A stretch of DNA of 64,000 nucleotides, from NCBI RefSeq assembly GCF_008362905.1, contig NZ_VFJB01000005.1, forward strand, positions 124,001 to 188,000, read 5' to 3'. The stretch is from Deferribacter autotrophicus. GTDB lineage: Bacteria > Chrysiogenota > Deferribacteres > Deferribacterales > Deferribacteraceae. This document shows positions 1 to 8,733 of the stretch, piece after piece. The first letter of the stretch is position 1; each line of letters opens with the position of its first letter. Both the position numbers and the translations under genes were made by a program. The notes beneath the pieces are model-generated. The model saw only the letters and a program-made list of their open reading frames with translations, ran no database searches and had not been told where the DNA came from.

Positions 1-63
1 TTTTGTATCTCTCTATTTCCCTATTTCCCTACATTCCTCCCTAGCCGCTTTCCTATTATTCTG

Positions 64-91
64 TTGACAAAAAAAATTTAAATACTAATAT
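64..91 (+). promoter_or_regulatory. Candidate sigma-70 promoter for the potassium-uptake pair
   Basis: A perfect TTGACA lies at 64-69 and TAATAT at 86-91, spaced by 16 bases. The predicted transcription start falls about 7 bases after the -10, at or next to the ATG at 99, and no Shine-Dalgarno fits in between. If the promoter is real, the mRNA would be leaderless or nearly so. The call rests on hexamer match and spacing only. Confidence 0.4.
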
Positions 92-98
92 CCGCTTC

Positions 99-1382
99 AT
101 GCGGAATCTAAAATTGAGTCCATGGTCTTATTTAATAATAACCTTTGTAATTCTCATTATTGCAGGTTCTTTTTTTCTGATGATTCCAGGGGCATATTCC
201 AAAGGTAATTTATCTTATTTGGATGCCCTTTTCACTTCGACTTCTGCTGTTTGTGTAACGGGTTTAATTGTAACAAATACATCAAATTTTACTCCCTTTG
301 GACAAATCATTATTTTGATATTAATTCAGCTTGGAGCCATTGGGATAATGACTCTCACATCTTCCCTTTATATTTTTTTAAAAGGGGAGCTTGATTTGAG
401 CCATAGAATTATGGTGGCTAAGATTACAGATGTTTTTGGCTTGCATGAGGTGGAGAATATCTTAGTGTATATTATAAAATATACTTTTATTATTGAATTT
501 ATTGGGGCTATTGTTCTCAGCTTAGGTTTTTATATTTCTCACAATACGTTAGGTGATGCAATTTATTATGGGATATTTCATTCCATTTCGGCTTTTTGTA
601 ATGCTGGGTTTTCTACCTTTGATCAAAGTTTAGTAGGAACAAATATCATCATAAAGTTAACAATAACAGGCTTGATAGTATTGGGGGGGATAGGGTATTA
701 TGTGATATATGATTTAAATAAATTTTTTAAGTCTGGAGGTAGGCTCAAACTTCATACTAAGGTTGTACTTTTAACTTCACTGTTATTAATAATAATGGGG
801 TTTATGATATTTTCTGTAGTAGAAAGTGATATGAATATTGTTGATGGCTTTTTCCAATCTGTTACTGCAAGGACTGCTGGATTTAACACAATAGATTTAA
901 CCTCTTTACATAATATAAGTAAATTTACTTTAATAATTTTGATGTTAATTGGAGCTTCGCCCGGTTCAACTGGTGGTGGTGTTAAGACGACAACGTTTTT
1001 TATTACAATTTCTTCAATTACAAAGGTACTAAGAGGTGAAAATAAAATTGTAGTTTTTAAAAGACAAATACCTTATCAAACAATATTAAGGGCTTTTGCT
1101 CTTATATTTTTATACCTATTTGTGGATGTTACTGCTACTTTAATTTTACTATATATTTATGATTATAATTTTTTGGAAATGTTGTTTGAAGTGACTTCTG
1201 CTTTGAGTACCGTCGGTCTGAGTCTTGGAATTACAACAAAATTAACTACTGCTGGTAAGTTGGTTATTATTGCATGTATGTTCTTAGGTAGGGTTGGACC
1301 GGCTGCTTTAGTGATGGCTATGCTTGGTAGGGAAAAGAAAAGGGTTATACAATACCCAGAAGAAAAGGTTGTGTTGGGGTGA
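99..1382 (+). CDS. ktrB: Potassium uptake membrane subunit, TrkH/KtrB family
   Basis: This is the ion-conducting subunit of a K+ uptake system in the inner membrane. It is a 427-residue, very hydrophobic protein. The four pore-loop segments of the family are visible: TSTSAVCVTGL near residue 46, HSISAFCNAGFST near 164, SVTARTAGFNT near 255 and SALSTVGLSLG near 367, each with the conserved Gly that forms the selectivity filter. The length fits KtrB-type proteins rather than the longer TrkH of enterics. The start is chosen because residues 7-30 match the usual N-terminus (SPW followed by the first membrane helix). The gene ends 3 bases before its RCK-domain partner, so the two are surely co-transcribed. 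There is no recognisable ribosome binding site, consistent with leaderless translation. Confidence 0.93.
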   Translation: MRNLKLSPWSYLIITFVILIIAGSFFLMIPGAYSKGNLSYLDALFTSTSAVCVTGLIVTNTSNFTPFGQIIILILIQLGAIGIMTLTSSLYIFLKGELDLSHRIMVAKITDVFGLHEVENILVYIIKYTFIIEFIGAIVLSLGFYISHNTLGDAIYYGIFHSISAFCNAGFSTFDQSLVGTNIIIKLTITGLIVLGGIGYYVIYDLNKFFKSGGRLKLHTKVVLLTSLLLIIMGFMIFSVVESDMNIVDGFFQSVTARTAGFNTIDLTSLHNISKFTLIILMLIGASPGSTGGGVKTTTFFITISSITKVLRGENKIVVFKRQIPYQTILRAFALIFLYLFVDVTATLILLYIYDYNFLEMLFEVTSALSTVGLSLGITTKLTTAGKLVIIACMFLGRVGPAALVMAMLGREKKRVIQYPEEKVVLG

Positions 1383-1385
1383 TAT

Positions 1386-2045
1386 ATGTTTGAAAAAAGT
1401 AGAGATGTATTGGTGATGGGGCTTGGTATATTTGGTTATGAAGTAGCTGTGAGTTTAGCAAAGGAAGGTATAAATGTTTTAGCAGTGGATAAAAATACAA
1501 AAGTTATTAATCAGATAAAGGATATCGTTACTGATGCACTGGTGGCTGATGCTGCAAATGAAGAAGCATTAAAGGAATTATCTGTGGATAAGTATGATGC
1601 GGTGATTTTGGGAATGAGTAGTAGTTTTGAGAGTTTGATTTTATGTATTACATATTTAAAAAAATTAGGTGCAAAATATATAATTGCAAAAGCCAGCACT
1701 GCAATCCAAAAAGAAATTTTAATGAAAATAGGGGCTGATGAAGTAATTTTGCCTGAAAAAGAAATTGCTTTAAAGCTGGCCGAAAAGATTGCAAGACCCA
1801 ACATTATTGACTTTTTTGAGTTAGGTGGTGATGCTGCAGTTGCAACGGTAAAAGTGCCTTCGAAATTTTATAACAAGTCTTTAATGGAAATAGATTTGAG
1901 AAAGAAATATAATATTACTGCTATTATTTTAATTAGAGATGGTAGTGCAAAATTAATAAGAGATGCCAGTATTAAACTTATGGAAAATGATGAACTTGTT
2001 GTGGCAGGAGAAGAGGATAATATAAAAAAGGTGTTTAGTGAATAG
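1386..2045 (+). CDS. ktrA: Potassium uptake regulatory subunit, TrkA/KtrA (RCK domain) family
   Basis: This cytoplasmic subunit gates the adjacent K+ channel in response to nucleotide binding. It has 219 residues with a single RCK unit: an N-terminal Rossmann fold (residues about 8-125, GLGIFG nucleotide-binding loop at 12-17, acidic D34 ending beta-2) and a TrkA-C regulatory domain (about 135-219). One RCK unit is typical of KtrA, whereas enteric TrkA has two. It starts 3 bases after the channel gene and is followed by a bidirectional hairpin, so the operon holds just these two genes. Whether ATP/ADP or NAD(H) is the ligand cannot be told from the sequence alone. Confidence 0.93.
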   Translation: MFEKSRDVLVMGLGIFGYEVAVSLAKEGINVLAVDKNTKVINQIKDIVTDALVADAANEEALKELSVDKYDAVILGMSSSFESLILCITYLKKLGAKYIIAKASTAIQKEILMKIGADEVILPEKEIALKLAEKIARPNIIDFFELGGDAAVATVKVPSKFYNKSLMEIDLRKKYNITAIILIRDGSAKLIRDASIKLMENDELVVAGEEDNIKKVFSE

Positions 2046-2113
2046 GGTGGGAAGCAAGTCTAAGGAATAAATGTATATTGTGGATCATTTACGTGTTAAG
2101 TTGAAGATAATAA

Positions 2114-2137
2114 AAAAGGGGATTTTACTCCCCTTTT
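2114..2137. terminator. Bidirectional intrinsic terminator between convergent ktrA and fprA
   Basis: A 9-bp stem (2114-2122 with 2129-2137) has a 6-base loop. The AAAA/TTTT ends give a U-run in both directions. The right arm overlaps the stop codon of the minus-strand flavodiiron gene. It sits between two convergent genes and can end both transcripts. Confidence 0.8.
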
Positions 2138-3338
2138 AACCTTCAATTACCTTCAAAGCAAATTCACGTCCCCATTCTTTAGCTTTTTTCAATTCTTCTT
2201 CTGATGGGGTCATTTTTACTTTAAATGCAGGAAGAGGTAACTTCATTCTCATGGTCTTCAAAATATCTTCAGCCATTTTAATTCCTTCACCGCTCCAACC
2301 GTAAGAACCAAAAGCACCTGCTTTTCTGTTTGCTACGTTTAGTACAACAAGATTTGCAAAAAGTGTGAAAATAGGTTTTGCCGCTTTAGCGTTGAGGGTA
2401 GGTGAACCGATTAGTAAGCCGTGAGATAGTTCTATTTCATCAATGATATCGTTCATATTATCCGTTGCAGCATCAAACATTTTTACTGTTAAACCGGTTT
2501 CTTCAATACCTTCTTTAATTTGGTCTGCAAGCATTTTTGTATTACCATAAGCAGTTCCATAAACAATTGTAATTTGTTTTTTTGGATTGTTGAGATAATA
2601 CCTATTTGCTTGTTCTTTGTAATAGTTAATATAATAATCGATATTTTCTCTTAATATAGGACCGTGAGAAGGACAAACCATTTCGATTTCTATACCGTCA
2701 ATTTTTTTAAAGGCGTTTAGAATATGCTCCTTATAAGGCCTCATAATCATACTATAATAAAATCTAAATGCAGCTTTTGCTTCCTCTTTGTTTTCTAGTT
2801 TATCATTAAAAAGATTTTTGTCACAATAGTGAGCACCAAGAAAATCGCAAGGAAACAGTATTTTATCTTCAACAAGATATGTAAACATTGTATCAGGCCA
2901 ATGGAGGAAAGGTGTATGAAAAAATCTTAATGTTTTTCCACCAAGGTCAATAAAATCACCATCACCTACAGCTCGACCATTATATTCTTTATTGATGATA
3001 TTATCAACGAAGGACTTTGCTGTTTTAGAATATATTACTTCAATATTGGGATTTCTTTCAACAATAGCCGGTAAAGCCCCTGAGTGATCAGGTTCATTGT
3101 GGTTTAAAATAATATAATCTATTTCTTCTACAGGACATATTTCCTCAATAGTTTTAATATATTCATTTGTAAAAATCTTTTTATTTGCTTCTATTAAAGC
3201 TTTTTTTTCTGAACCTATAACTAGATAACTATTGTAGGTAGTTCCATGCTCTGTTGGGATAACGATGTCAAATATTTCTAATTCTGGATCAAACACACCG
3301 ACCCAATAAATGTTCTCTTTTATTTTTACAGCACCCAT
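2136..3338 (-). CDS. fprA: Flavodiiron protein (A-type flavoprotein; O2/NO reductase)
   Basis: Flavodiiron proteins reduce O2 to water or NO to N2O in the cytoplasm of anaerobes, with electrons usually coming from rubredoxin. The 400-residue length is standard. The N-terminal metallo-beta-lactamase-like domain carries the diiron ligands: HNEPDH at residues 80-85, a His around 146, the Asp of PCDFLGAH around 165 and the His of CPSHG around 226. The C-terminal flavodoxin domain begins near residue 254 with the FMN loop TAYGNTKMLA. There is no fused rubredoxin; a separate rubredoxin gene lies directly upstream. A strong AAAGGAGG site precedes the ATG. An intrinsic terminator lies in the 54-bp gap to the rubredoxin gene, and no promoter fits after it, so expression probably relies on readthrough. 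Confidence 0.95.
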   Translation of the reverse strand: MGAVKIKENIYWVGVFDPELEIFDIVIPTEHGTTYNSYLVIGSEKKALIEANKKIFTNEYIKTIEEICPVEEIDYIILNHNEPDHSGALPAIVERNPNIEVIYSKTAKSFVDNIINKEYNGRAVGDGDFIDLGGKTLRFFHTPFLHWPDTMFTYLVEDKILFPCDFLGAHYCDKNLFNDKLENKEEAKAAFRFYYSMIMRPYKEHILNAFKKIDGIEIEMVCPSHGPILRENIDYYINYYKEQANRYYLNNPKKQITIVYGTAYGNTKMLADQIKEGIEETGLTVKMFDAATDNMNDIIDEIELSHGLLIGSPTLNAKAAKPIFTLFANLVVLNVANRKAGAFGSYGWSGEGIKMAEDILKTMRMKLPLPAFKVKMTPSEEELKKAKEWGREFALKVIEG

Positions 3339-3361
3339 TTTATCCTCCTTTATATATAAAA

Positions 3362-3388
3362 AAAAGGCTATCTTTTAGATAGCCTTTT
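3362..3388 (-). terminator. Strong hairpin terminator/attenuator between rubredoxin and fprA
   Basis: A 12-bp perfect stem (3362-3373 with 3377-3388) with a 3-base loop is followed on the minus strand by a run of eight T. It starts 5 bases after the rubredoxin stop codon and ends 23 bases before the fprA start codon. It probably ends most rubredoxin transcripts and lets a minority read on into fprA. Confidence 0.85.
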
Positions 3389-3392
3389 GAGA

Positions 3393-3554
3393 TTAGTCTT
3401 GAGGTTCAAATGCTTCTTTACTAGCTCCACATTCAGGACATACCCAATCTTCAGGGATATCTTCAAAAGCTGTACCAGCTTCTACTCCGTTGTCAGGATC
3501 TCCAACTTCAGGATCATAGATCCAGCCACATATTGAACATATGTACTTATTCAT
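3393..3554 (-). CDS. rub: Rubredoxin
   Basis: This 53-residue cytoplasmic electron carrier has one Fe coordinated by four Cys. The two knuckles are plain: CSIC at residues 6-9 and CPEC at 39-42, with the conserved WIYDP and the aromatic core (W37) typical of the family. The full-length family size and a perfect GGAGGTG site 6 bases before the ATG support the call. It lies immediately upstream of the flavodiiron gene, its well-known redox partner, so a role in O2 or NO detoxification is likely. The gene was found by reading the minus strand directly, because it is very short. Confidence 0.97.
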   Translation of the reverse strand: MNKYICSICGWIYDPEVGDPDNGVEAGTAFEDIPEDWVCPECGASKEAFEPQD

Positions 3555-3574
3555 ATCCACCTCCTTGTTTTAGA

Positions 3575-3605
3575 ATTATAGTAAATATAAAAATTCGAAA
3601 GTCAA
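3575..3605 (-). promoter_or_regulatory. Candidate promoter for rubredoxin-fprA
   Basis: Read on the minus strand, TTGACT (3600-3605) and a perfect TATAAT (3575-3580) are separated by 19 bases, which is longer than the optimal 17. The -35 overlaps the stop codon of the upstream DHH gene. No other good promoter is visible before the rubredoxin start. Confidence 0.4.
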
Positions 3606-4597
3606 ATACTTTTTATATCAACTTTGTCGATAATGATTCCTAATTTTTTTAATAATCTTTTTTTAATTATTTCTACAATTTGTGGGTATTCCTTGTTTTC
3701 AAGAGGAATTTGACCGCCAGCAGACTTCATGTGCCCACCGCCCGTGCCTAAGTTTCTTACAATCTGTAAAGCAATAGTTCCAACTTTTTTTCTTGAGGAT
3801 TTGCAGCGTAGGGAAAAATAGCATATATTGTCGATCCTGCCAGTTACAAAGGACCATTTTATATCTCTCATTCTGAGTAGAAAGTCAGATGTTTCGGCAA
3901 TCAGATCTGCATTTCTTACTTCTTCTAGATTGCAAAATATTAAATCATCAATTATTTCACTTTGCTCGATAGCTTTTTTTAAATTTTTAAAATAATATTT
4001 TGGTAATTCAGGTGTTTCTATTTTAGAAAGTTTATTTAATGAGATTTTAGGTAATAGAAAACTCATCATTTCTAAATCTGTTTTTGAGTTACTTCTTGCA
4101 GAACCTATAGTATCAGTTTTGATTCCGTAATAAAGAGCTGTAGCAACATATCTGTCGGGTTCTAAACCGAGGTGTCTAATATATTGAGTAATAATCGTTG
4201 AAGTTGAACCAGCTTCTTGTCTTACATCATAAATTTTAGCTTTTGAAGTTGCTTTTCTAAAGTTGTGATGGTCTATTACTATTTGTGGGAAGAAACCTTT
4301 TGGGATATAAACATTCCCTGCAGTGGGTTGTGAATCAACAAGGACTAAGATCTCATATCTTGAAAAGTTAAGTTTTTTAGAAAGATGCATTTCTATTTTG
4401 CATTCTTTAACAAGCTCTCTATTTTCAGCTCTACCAATCAAACCTTCATATGCAATTGTACATCTTTTTTTATAAATGGTATGGAAGATAAACTTTAAAC
4501 CATATGCAGACGCAATGGTGTCTGGATCTGGGTTGTTATGTGTTAAAATTAAAATTTTTCGAGCTGGCTTTATTAATTCTAAAATTTCATCAATCAT
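3602..4597 (-). CDS. DHH/DHHA1 phosphoesterase, NrnA-like
   Basis: Members of this family hydrolyse very short RNA oligonucleotides, pAp or cyclic dinucleotide products in the cytoplasm using Mn2+. The 331 residues show motif I (THNNPDPDTIAS at 19-30), the Asp of LVDSQP near 108, the eponymous DHH near 129 and a C-terminal DHHA1 domain with GTGGGHMKSAGG near 281-292. The size and domain order match the stand-alone NrnA-type enzyme; RecJ is much larger. Its start overlaps the stop of the upstream unknown exported-protein gene by 4 bases, so it is the last gene of the accD-folC-lptD operon. The exact substrate cannot be assigned from sequence. Confidence 0.88.
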   Translation of the reverse strand: MIDEILELIKPARKILILTHNNPDPDTIASAYGLKFIFHTIYKKRCTIAYEGLIGRAENRELVKECKIEMHLSKKLNFSRYEILVLVDSQPTAGNVYIPKGFFPQIVIDHHNFRKATSKAKIYDVRQEAGSTSTIITQYIRHLGLEPDRYVATALYYGIKTDTIGSARSNSKTDLEMMSFLLPKISLNKLSKIETPELPKYYFKNLKKAIEQSEIIDDLIFCNLEEVRNADLIAETSDFLLRMRDIKWSFVTGRIDNICYFSLRCKSSRKKVGTIALQIVRNLGTGGGHMKSAGGQIPLENKEYPQIVEIIKKRLLKKLGIIIDKVDIKSI

Positions 4598-5622
4598 TTT
4601 GAAAAGTCTATTATAATTTGTCCATTACCGAAGTTAATAATATTGTACTTATAACTTTTTTGCAATAATTTTAATTTTTCTTCAAAGTTATCAATGGTTA
4701 AAGGAGATATTGTATCAAAAACTGCTTCATTTAATGAGAAAGATTTCATTTTATATTTTTCTATATAGTGTTTGTTATCTAATTCTTCTAATAATTTTTT
4801 AATAATTCTAAAATTACTAAAATTAATGAAAGTGAGAGTTAACTCATTTTTAGATAAATTTATGTTAGGTAATTCAATATAATTATTCTTTATGTACTCT
4901 ACCGCCTTATTAATAGAAGATAATATAGAATTAGAAATGCAGTCGTCTTTGCTAACAATAGAAGATTTGGTAGAAACTACTTTAAATGTTTTAAACTTTT
5001 TCTCTTTGGTAAACGTTTCAGTAATAAGCTCTGTTTTGCAAAAGTAAGGAGTTTCCTCTGATACTGAAATTGCCTTTGTTTTGAATATTATTAGGTATTT
5101 AGCATTACTTTTTGCAAACTCATTTAATAAATCATCATAGGAAGGATTTTGAGGTAAGTTAAAGAGAAAATCGTCTTCATATTTTAATGAAAGATTGTAC
5201 TTTTCAAATATATTGGTTATTTTTTCATCGGTGTTAAAATTCGAATAGTTAAATAAATAATAAATTACCGATTGTCTTAGATTGTTAAAGAATAAAGGGA
5301 GATCATCAACAGTAATTTCATCTACTTTTACTATCAGATGGTAATATACAGTATAATCTTTAATATACCTATCAAGAATTTTATAGGACTTTACAAACCT
5401 GATAAAGTCTTTTGTAACTTCTGGTATTCTATCTTTATCGCTGGTTACATTTTCAAAATGTTTTTTTATAGCATTTAATAGCGCATTAGTTAGAGCATTT
5501 TTATCCGCTTTTTTAAGATCATTATTTTCTATTACAGAAGTACCAAAGCTTTCGTATTGGGTAGCGTAAGTACTGTAATTAAATAATATAATTGCTAGCA
5601 AAATAAGCAAAAGTTTTTTCAA
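4594..5622 (-). CDS. Unknown exported protein in the lptD operon
   Basis: I do not recognise a family with confidence. The 342 residues begin with a clear signal peptide (two Lys, then a leucine/isoleucine-rich core, cleavage likely after STYA near residue 20), so the protein is probably periplasmic or outer-membrane associated. Residues about 35-100 (repeated Ala/Asn-rich helix followed by a strand) loosely recall the N-terminal domain of LPP20/FlgT-type proteins, but this is only an impression. The start codon is TTG, nested 44 bases inside the end of the upstream SDR gene. It is chosen because it gives an intact signal peptide and has AGAGGA about 7 bases upstream. The gene overlaps the DHH gene by 4 bases. 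Its place next to lptD suggests an envelope role. Confidence 0.75.
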   Translation of the reverse strand: MKKLLLILLAIILFNYSTYATQYESFGTSVIENNDLKKADKNALTNALLNAIKKHFENVTSDKDRIPEVTKDFIRFVKSYKILDRYIKDYTVYYHLIVKVDEITVDDLPLFFNNLRQSVIYYLFNYSNFNTDEKITNIFEKYNLSLKYEDDFLFNLPQNPSYDDLLNEFAKSNAKYLIIFKTKAISVSEETPYFCKTELITETFTKEKKFKTFKVVSTKSSIVSKDDCISNSILSSINKAVEYIKNNYIELPNINLSKNELTLTFINFSNFRIIKKLLEELDNKHYIEKYKMKSFSLNEAVFDTISPLTIDNFEEKLKLLQKSYKYNIINFGNGQIIIDFSK

Positions 5623-6577
5623 TGGCTTCCTCTAATATTGTGTAGTTTTTCCATCCTAATATTTCATATGTTTTATCAATTGAAATAGATGAATTATTAT
5701 TTTTGTCAACTTGATAATTTATTTCATTATCAAATATTCTATTAAATTTATATTTTGCAATAGTGATTGCAATTTCGACAAAGTCAATAATAGGTATGTT
5801 TTCTCCGCCTAGATTAAATATATCATATGTCCCTTTAATTTTTAATCCATGTTCAAGACCGTAAATTAAATCGTCATAGAAAATTACATTTATAATGGAA
5901 TGTTTTGAAATGTTTAGAGTTATGGGATTATTGAAAAAAATATTTTTTAAAATAGTAGTTGGAATGTTTTTATGTTGACATCCTGGGCCAAAAAAATTCG
6001 ATATTCTAAAAATAGTGACAGGTAAATTGTAATCAAAATGAAAAGATTGTAAAATTAGTTCATTTGCAGCATGAATACTTCCTTTTAAACTTGAAGGCAT
6101 TAACTTGCTTTCTTCATTGAATTGACTATCGGTTTCATTAAATCCATAAACATCTGTAGAACTTACATAAATAAAATTTTTATCATTAAGAGATTGCCAG
6201 TTATTAATAGCAGCAATTCCAAGATTAATAGTTGAATAAACGTTATTAATAAGATTTTTTGATGATGATGTGTCGAAGATTTCCATATTACTATCAAATG
6301 CAAAAGCATAAATTGAATTTATACTTCCAAACGAAAAACGATTAAACATGCTTTTATGCTCGTTTAAAATATTATTAATTAGTGAGTTATCCTTTAAATC
6401 TCCTTTTATATAAAGTATGTTATTAAAATTATCAAACTTTTGTTTGTTTTTAACATATTTATGATCTTTTTCATTATCAATGGCAATTATATTGTACATT
6501 GGAAAATTTTTAGCTAAGAAAATAGATAAATTGCTACCCAAGAAACCTAAAGCACCACTTATTAGTATATTTTTCAT
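5579..6577 (-). CDS. NAD-dependent epimerase/dehydratase-like SDR lacking the YxxxK dyad
   Basis: This 332-residue protein is an extended short-chain dehydrogenase of the nucleotide-sugar epimerase type. The Rossmann loop GALGFLG (residues 8-14) and the YVSSTDVYG strand near 137 are intact, so dinucleotide binding is likely. The catalytic YxxxK motif is not conserved: where Y and K are expected, the sequence reads KGSIH (165-169), followed by the usual AANE. I re-translated the codons here and see no frameshift. The protein may therefore bind NAD and a sugar nucleotide without normal catalysis. Its start overlaps the lptD stop by 4 bases and its end contains the start of the unknown exported gene. 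Confidence 0.8.
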   Translation of the reverse strand: MKNILISGALGFLGSNLSIFLAKNFPMYNIIAIDNEKDHKYVKNKQKFDNFNNILYIKGDLKDNSLINNILNEHKSMFNRFSFGSINSIYAFAFDSNMEIFDTSSSKNLINNVYSTINLGIAAINNWQSLNDKNFIYVSSTDVYGFNETDSQFNEESKLMPSSLKGSIHAANELILQSFHFDYNLPVTIFRISNFFGPGCQHKNIPTTILKNIFFNNPITLNISKHSIINVIFYDDLIYGLEHGLKIKGTYDIFNLGGENIPIIDFVEIAITIAKYKFNRIFDNEINYQVDKNNNSSISIDKTYEILGWKNYTILEEAIEKTFAYFASNYII

Positions 6578-8724
6578 CTTTTATAAATCTCTCTGGTTGT
6601 ATCTCCTATCCCTTTCAAGGATATTAATAAATAGAAAATGTGATCATATTTACTAGATATTGAATCAGAACTGATGTCAGTATTTAATTTTTTGTGATAT
6701 TGTAAACCTAAACTCCAACAATCAGAATTGTAAACTCCTGTGACTATCAATTCATTAGTAGTTAATGAGTCATTAGATAAATATTTTAGTTTTTCTCTAT
6801 ACCCTGATTTTTTCAAAGAAATTGACATTTCTAATTTTTTATAAGTATAACCGATACTGTTAGTCCAAGAAGTGTTTTCATCATAAGTAATATTTTTATT
6901 GAAGATTAATTCAGTAGATATGAAAAATTTATCGTAAGTTAATTTTATATAATCTTTATTGTAAAAAGGTTCTTTTTCATAGAAGTCATAATTGGTATTT
7001 TTATAAATTTTTAACAATTCTTTATAATTAAATTCTATTTTATAATTAAAAGGTTCAAATCTTTCATCATTTTTAACAACATTGTAGTTTTCGTTGAATT
7101 CTATTTTTAAATTCCAGTTTTTAGATTTGAAATAATGAGTCATAGTGTATTTATAAATATTTTCTTCATAAATTTTATCATCTTCAATTAATGAAGGAAT
7201 TGACGATTGATCTAAAAATGGGGTTTGAATATACTCGAAACTGTTGTATATGGAATGTTTAAATGTTTTGTAATTTTTATATATTTCATTCAGCTCAAAT
7301 TTTAATCTAAAAGAGTAAATGAATCTTTCAACGCTATTGTTATCAGTTTTTAACTTTAAAAATATGTTTTCATTATCATCTTTGCCGCTGAATTTAAAAT
7401 TAGCATCATGCCATCTTGTATAATATTGAGTATATTTAGGAGTAAATGTACCAATTTTAATATTAATTGGTTTATAAATGTTTATCTTAAGGTGTTCTCT
7501 TTTTAATTTGGTTGAAGTGCTATAAAACTCATCATTTATTTTATTTGTTATTGTGGTGGATTTTAAATTGTTAAAATCGGCATAATAATCAATTTTAAAA
7601 AATTTAATATCCAAGTTGTTTTTCTCAAAAATAATTTGAGGTTTTCTGTAGAGGTGTTCTTTATTGTATCCATCATATATATCTGTAAACTGCATATCAT
7701 CTTTGTAGACCAAAGAAATATCGGAATATGTGGTATGATAAATGAGCCTTAAGTCAGTTTTAAATTTGTTATCTTTATTTTCCTTTATTACTTTGTTTAA
7801 CGATAATGTTTCAAAATCGCTTATATATTGGAAATCGCTTACATAGTCTAAATTGATTCTTAATTCTAAGTTTTTTACCAAATAGATATCTGTGTTACTA
7901 AAGAGTCTCCATCGTTCGTCATCAATAAAAGTGATATCTTTATCTTTTATATATTCTCCGTAAAAGTAAAATTTTTCAGAATCGGTTTTTTGATATCTTA
8001 GTTCTAGATTGTATAGTAATCCTTTTTTTTGAAAATAACTAATTCCAAAAGTGGCATCTTTATCCGCATCAATATTCCAAAAATATTTTGGCGTAATAAA
8101 AAAACCTGTTTTGGAACTTACACCGATGTCAGGTACAAGAAATCCTGATTCACGTTTTTCTTTAATAGGCCATACAAAATATGGAATATATAACATGGGA
8201 AAGCCTTTAATATTCGCAGTGGCCGATTTACTGTAAAAGTATTCACCATAGTCTATTTTTGCCGATTTACTTTTAAACGACCAATCCGGATTATCTTCTT
8301 TACAGGCTGTTATTTCAGCTTCGTATAATCTAAAACTTTTATCTCCGACTTTTTCAATTGTAGATGCATTGAAATAATGATAAGGGGCATAAAAACCTTT
8401 GGCTTTCTTAATAATTCCTTTTTGAGTAGAAAGATTTAATTTTAAATATTGTGCTGTAAGGTAGTTATTATTGTCATCCTTAAAGGTAATATTATCAAAA
8501 GCCTCGATTTCATTTTTATCTTTTCTGTATATGATTTTATTTGCTGTGACTAATACAGCTTTATATATTAAAATGACGTCACCTTCAGCAACAACGGTGT
8601 TTTTATCGATGGAAGTAACCTTGTTTGCTTCTAAGATAACATTTTCTTTTGAAAAAACAGGAGTGAGAATAATATTAAGAAGCAAAATAGATAAAATCAA
8701 CAGTCTCAAAAAGCCATTCATCAT
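6574..8724 (-). CDS. lptD: LPS-assembly outer-membrane protein LptD (OstA)
   Basis: LptD is the outer-membrane beta-barrel that inserts lipopolysaccharide into the outer leaflet. The 716 residues have a signal peptide (about 1-25) and an OstA/LptA-like beta-jellyroll (about 28-125, with VVAEGDVIL and the repeating strands of the family). The LptD hallmark follows near 140-200 (AEITACKEDNPDWSFKSKSA, then GFPMLYIPYFVWPIKEKRESG), and then a long barrel of alternating aromatic/polar strands. The conserved Cys in TAC is present. The gene lies between folC and the degenerate SDR in one minus-strand operon. The ribosome binding site is weak. A second ATG directly follows the first, so the start is uncertain by one codon. 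Confidence 0.95.
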   Translation of the reverse strand: MMNGFLRLLILSILLLNIILTPVFSKENVILEANKVTSIDKNTVVAEGDVILIYKAVLVTANKIIYRKDKNEIEAFDNITFKDDNNNYLTAQYLKLNLSTQKGIIKKAKGFYAPYHYFNASTIEKVGDKSFRLYEAEITACKEDNPDWSFKSKSAKIDYGEYFYSKSATANIKGFPMLYIPYFVWPIKEKRESGFLVPDIGVSSKTGFFITPKYFWNIDADKDATFGISYFQKKGLLYNLELRYQKTDSEKFYFYGEYIKDKDITFIDDERWRLFSNTDIYLVKNLELRINLDYVSDFQYISDFETLSLNKVIKENKDNKFKTDLRLIYHTTYSDISLVYKDDMQFTDIYDGYNKEHLYRKPQIIFEKNNLDIKFFKIDYYADFNNLKSTTITNKINDEFYSTSTKLKREHLKINIYKPINIKIGTFTPKYTQYYTRWHDANFKFSGKDDNENIFLKLKTDNNSVERFIYSFRLKFELNEIYKNYKTFKHSIYNSFEYIQTPFLDQSSIPSLIEDDKIYEENIYKYTMTHYFKSKNWNLKIEFNENYNVVKNDERFEPFNYKIEFNYKELLKIYKNTNYDFYEKEPFYNKDYIKLTYDKFFISTELIFNKNITYDENTSWTNSIGYTYKKLEMSISLKKSGYREKLKYLSNDSLTTNELIVTGVYNSDCWSLGLQYHKKLNTDISSDSISSKYDHIFYLLISLKGIGDTTREIYKR

Positions 8725-8733
8725 TTAAATATC

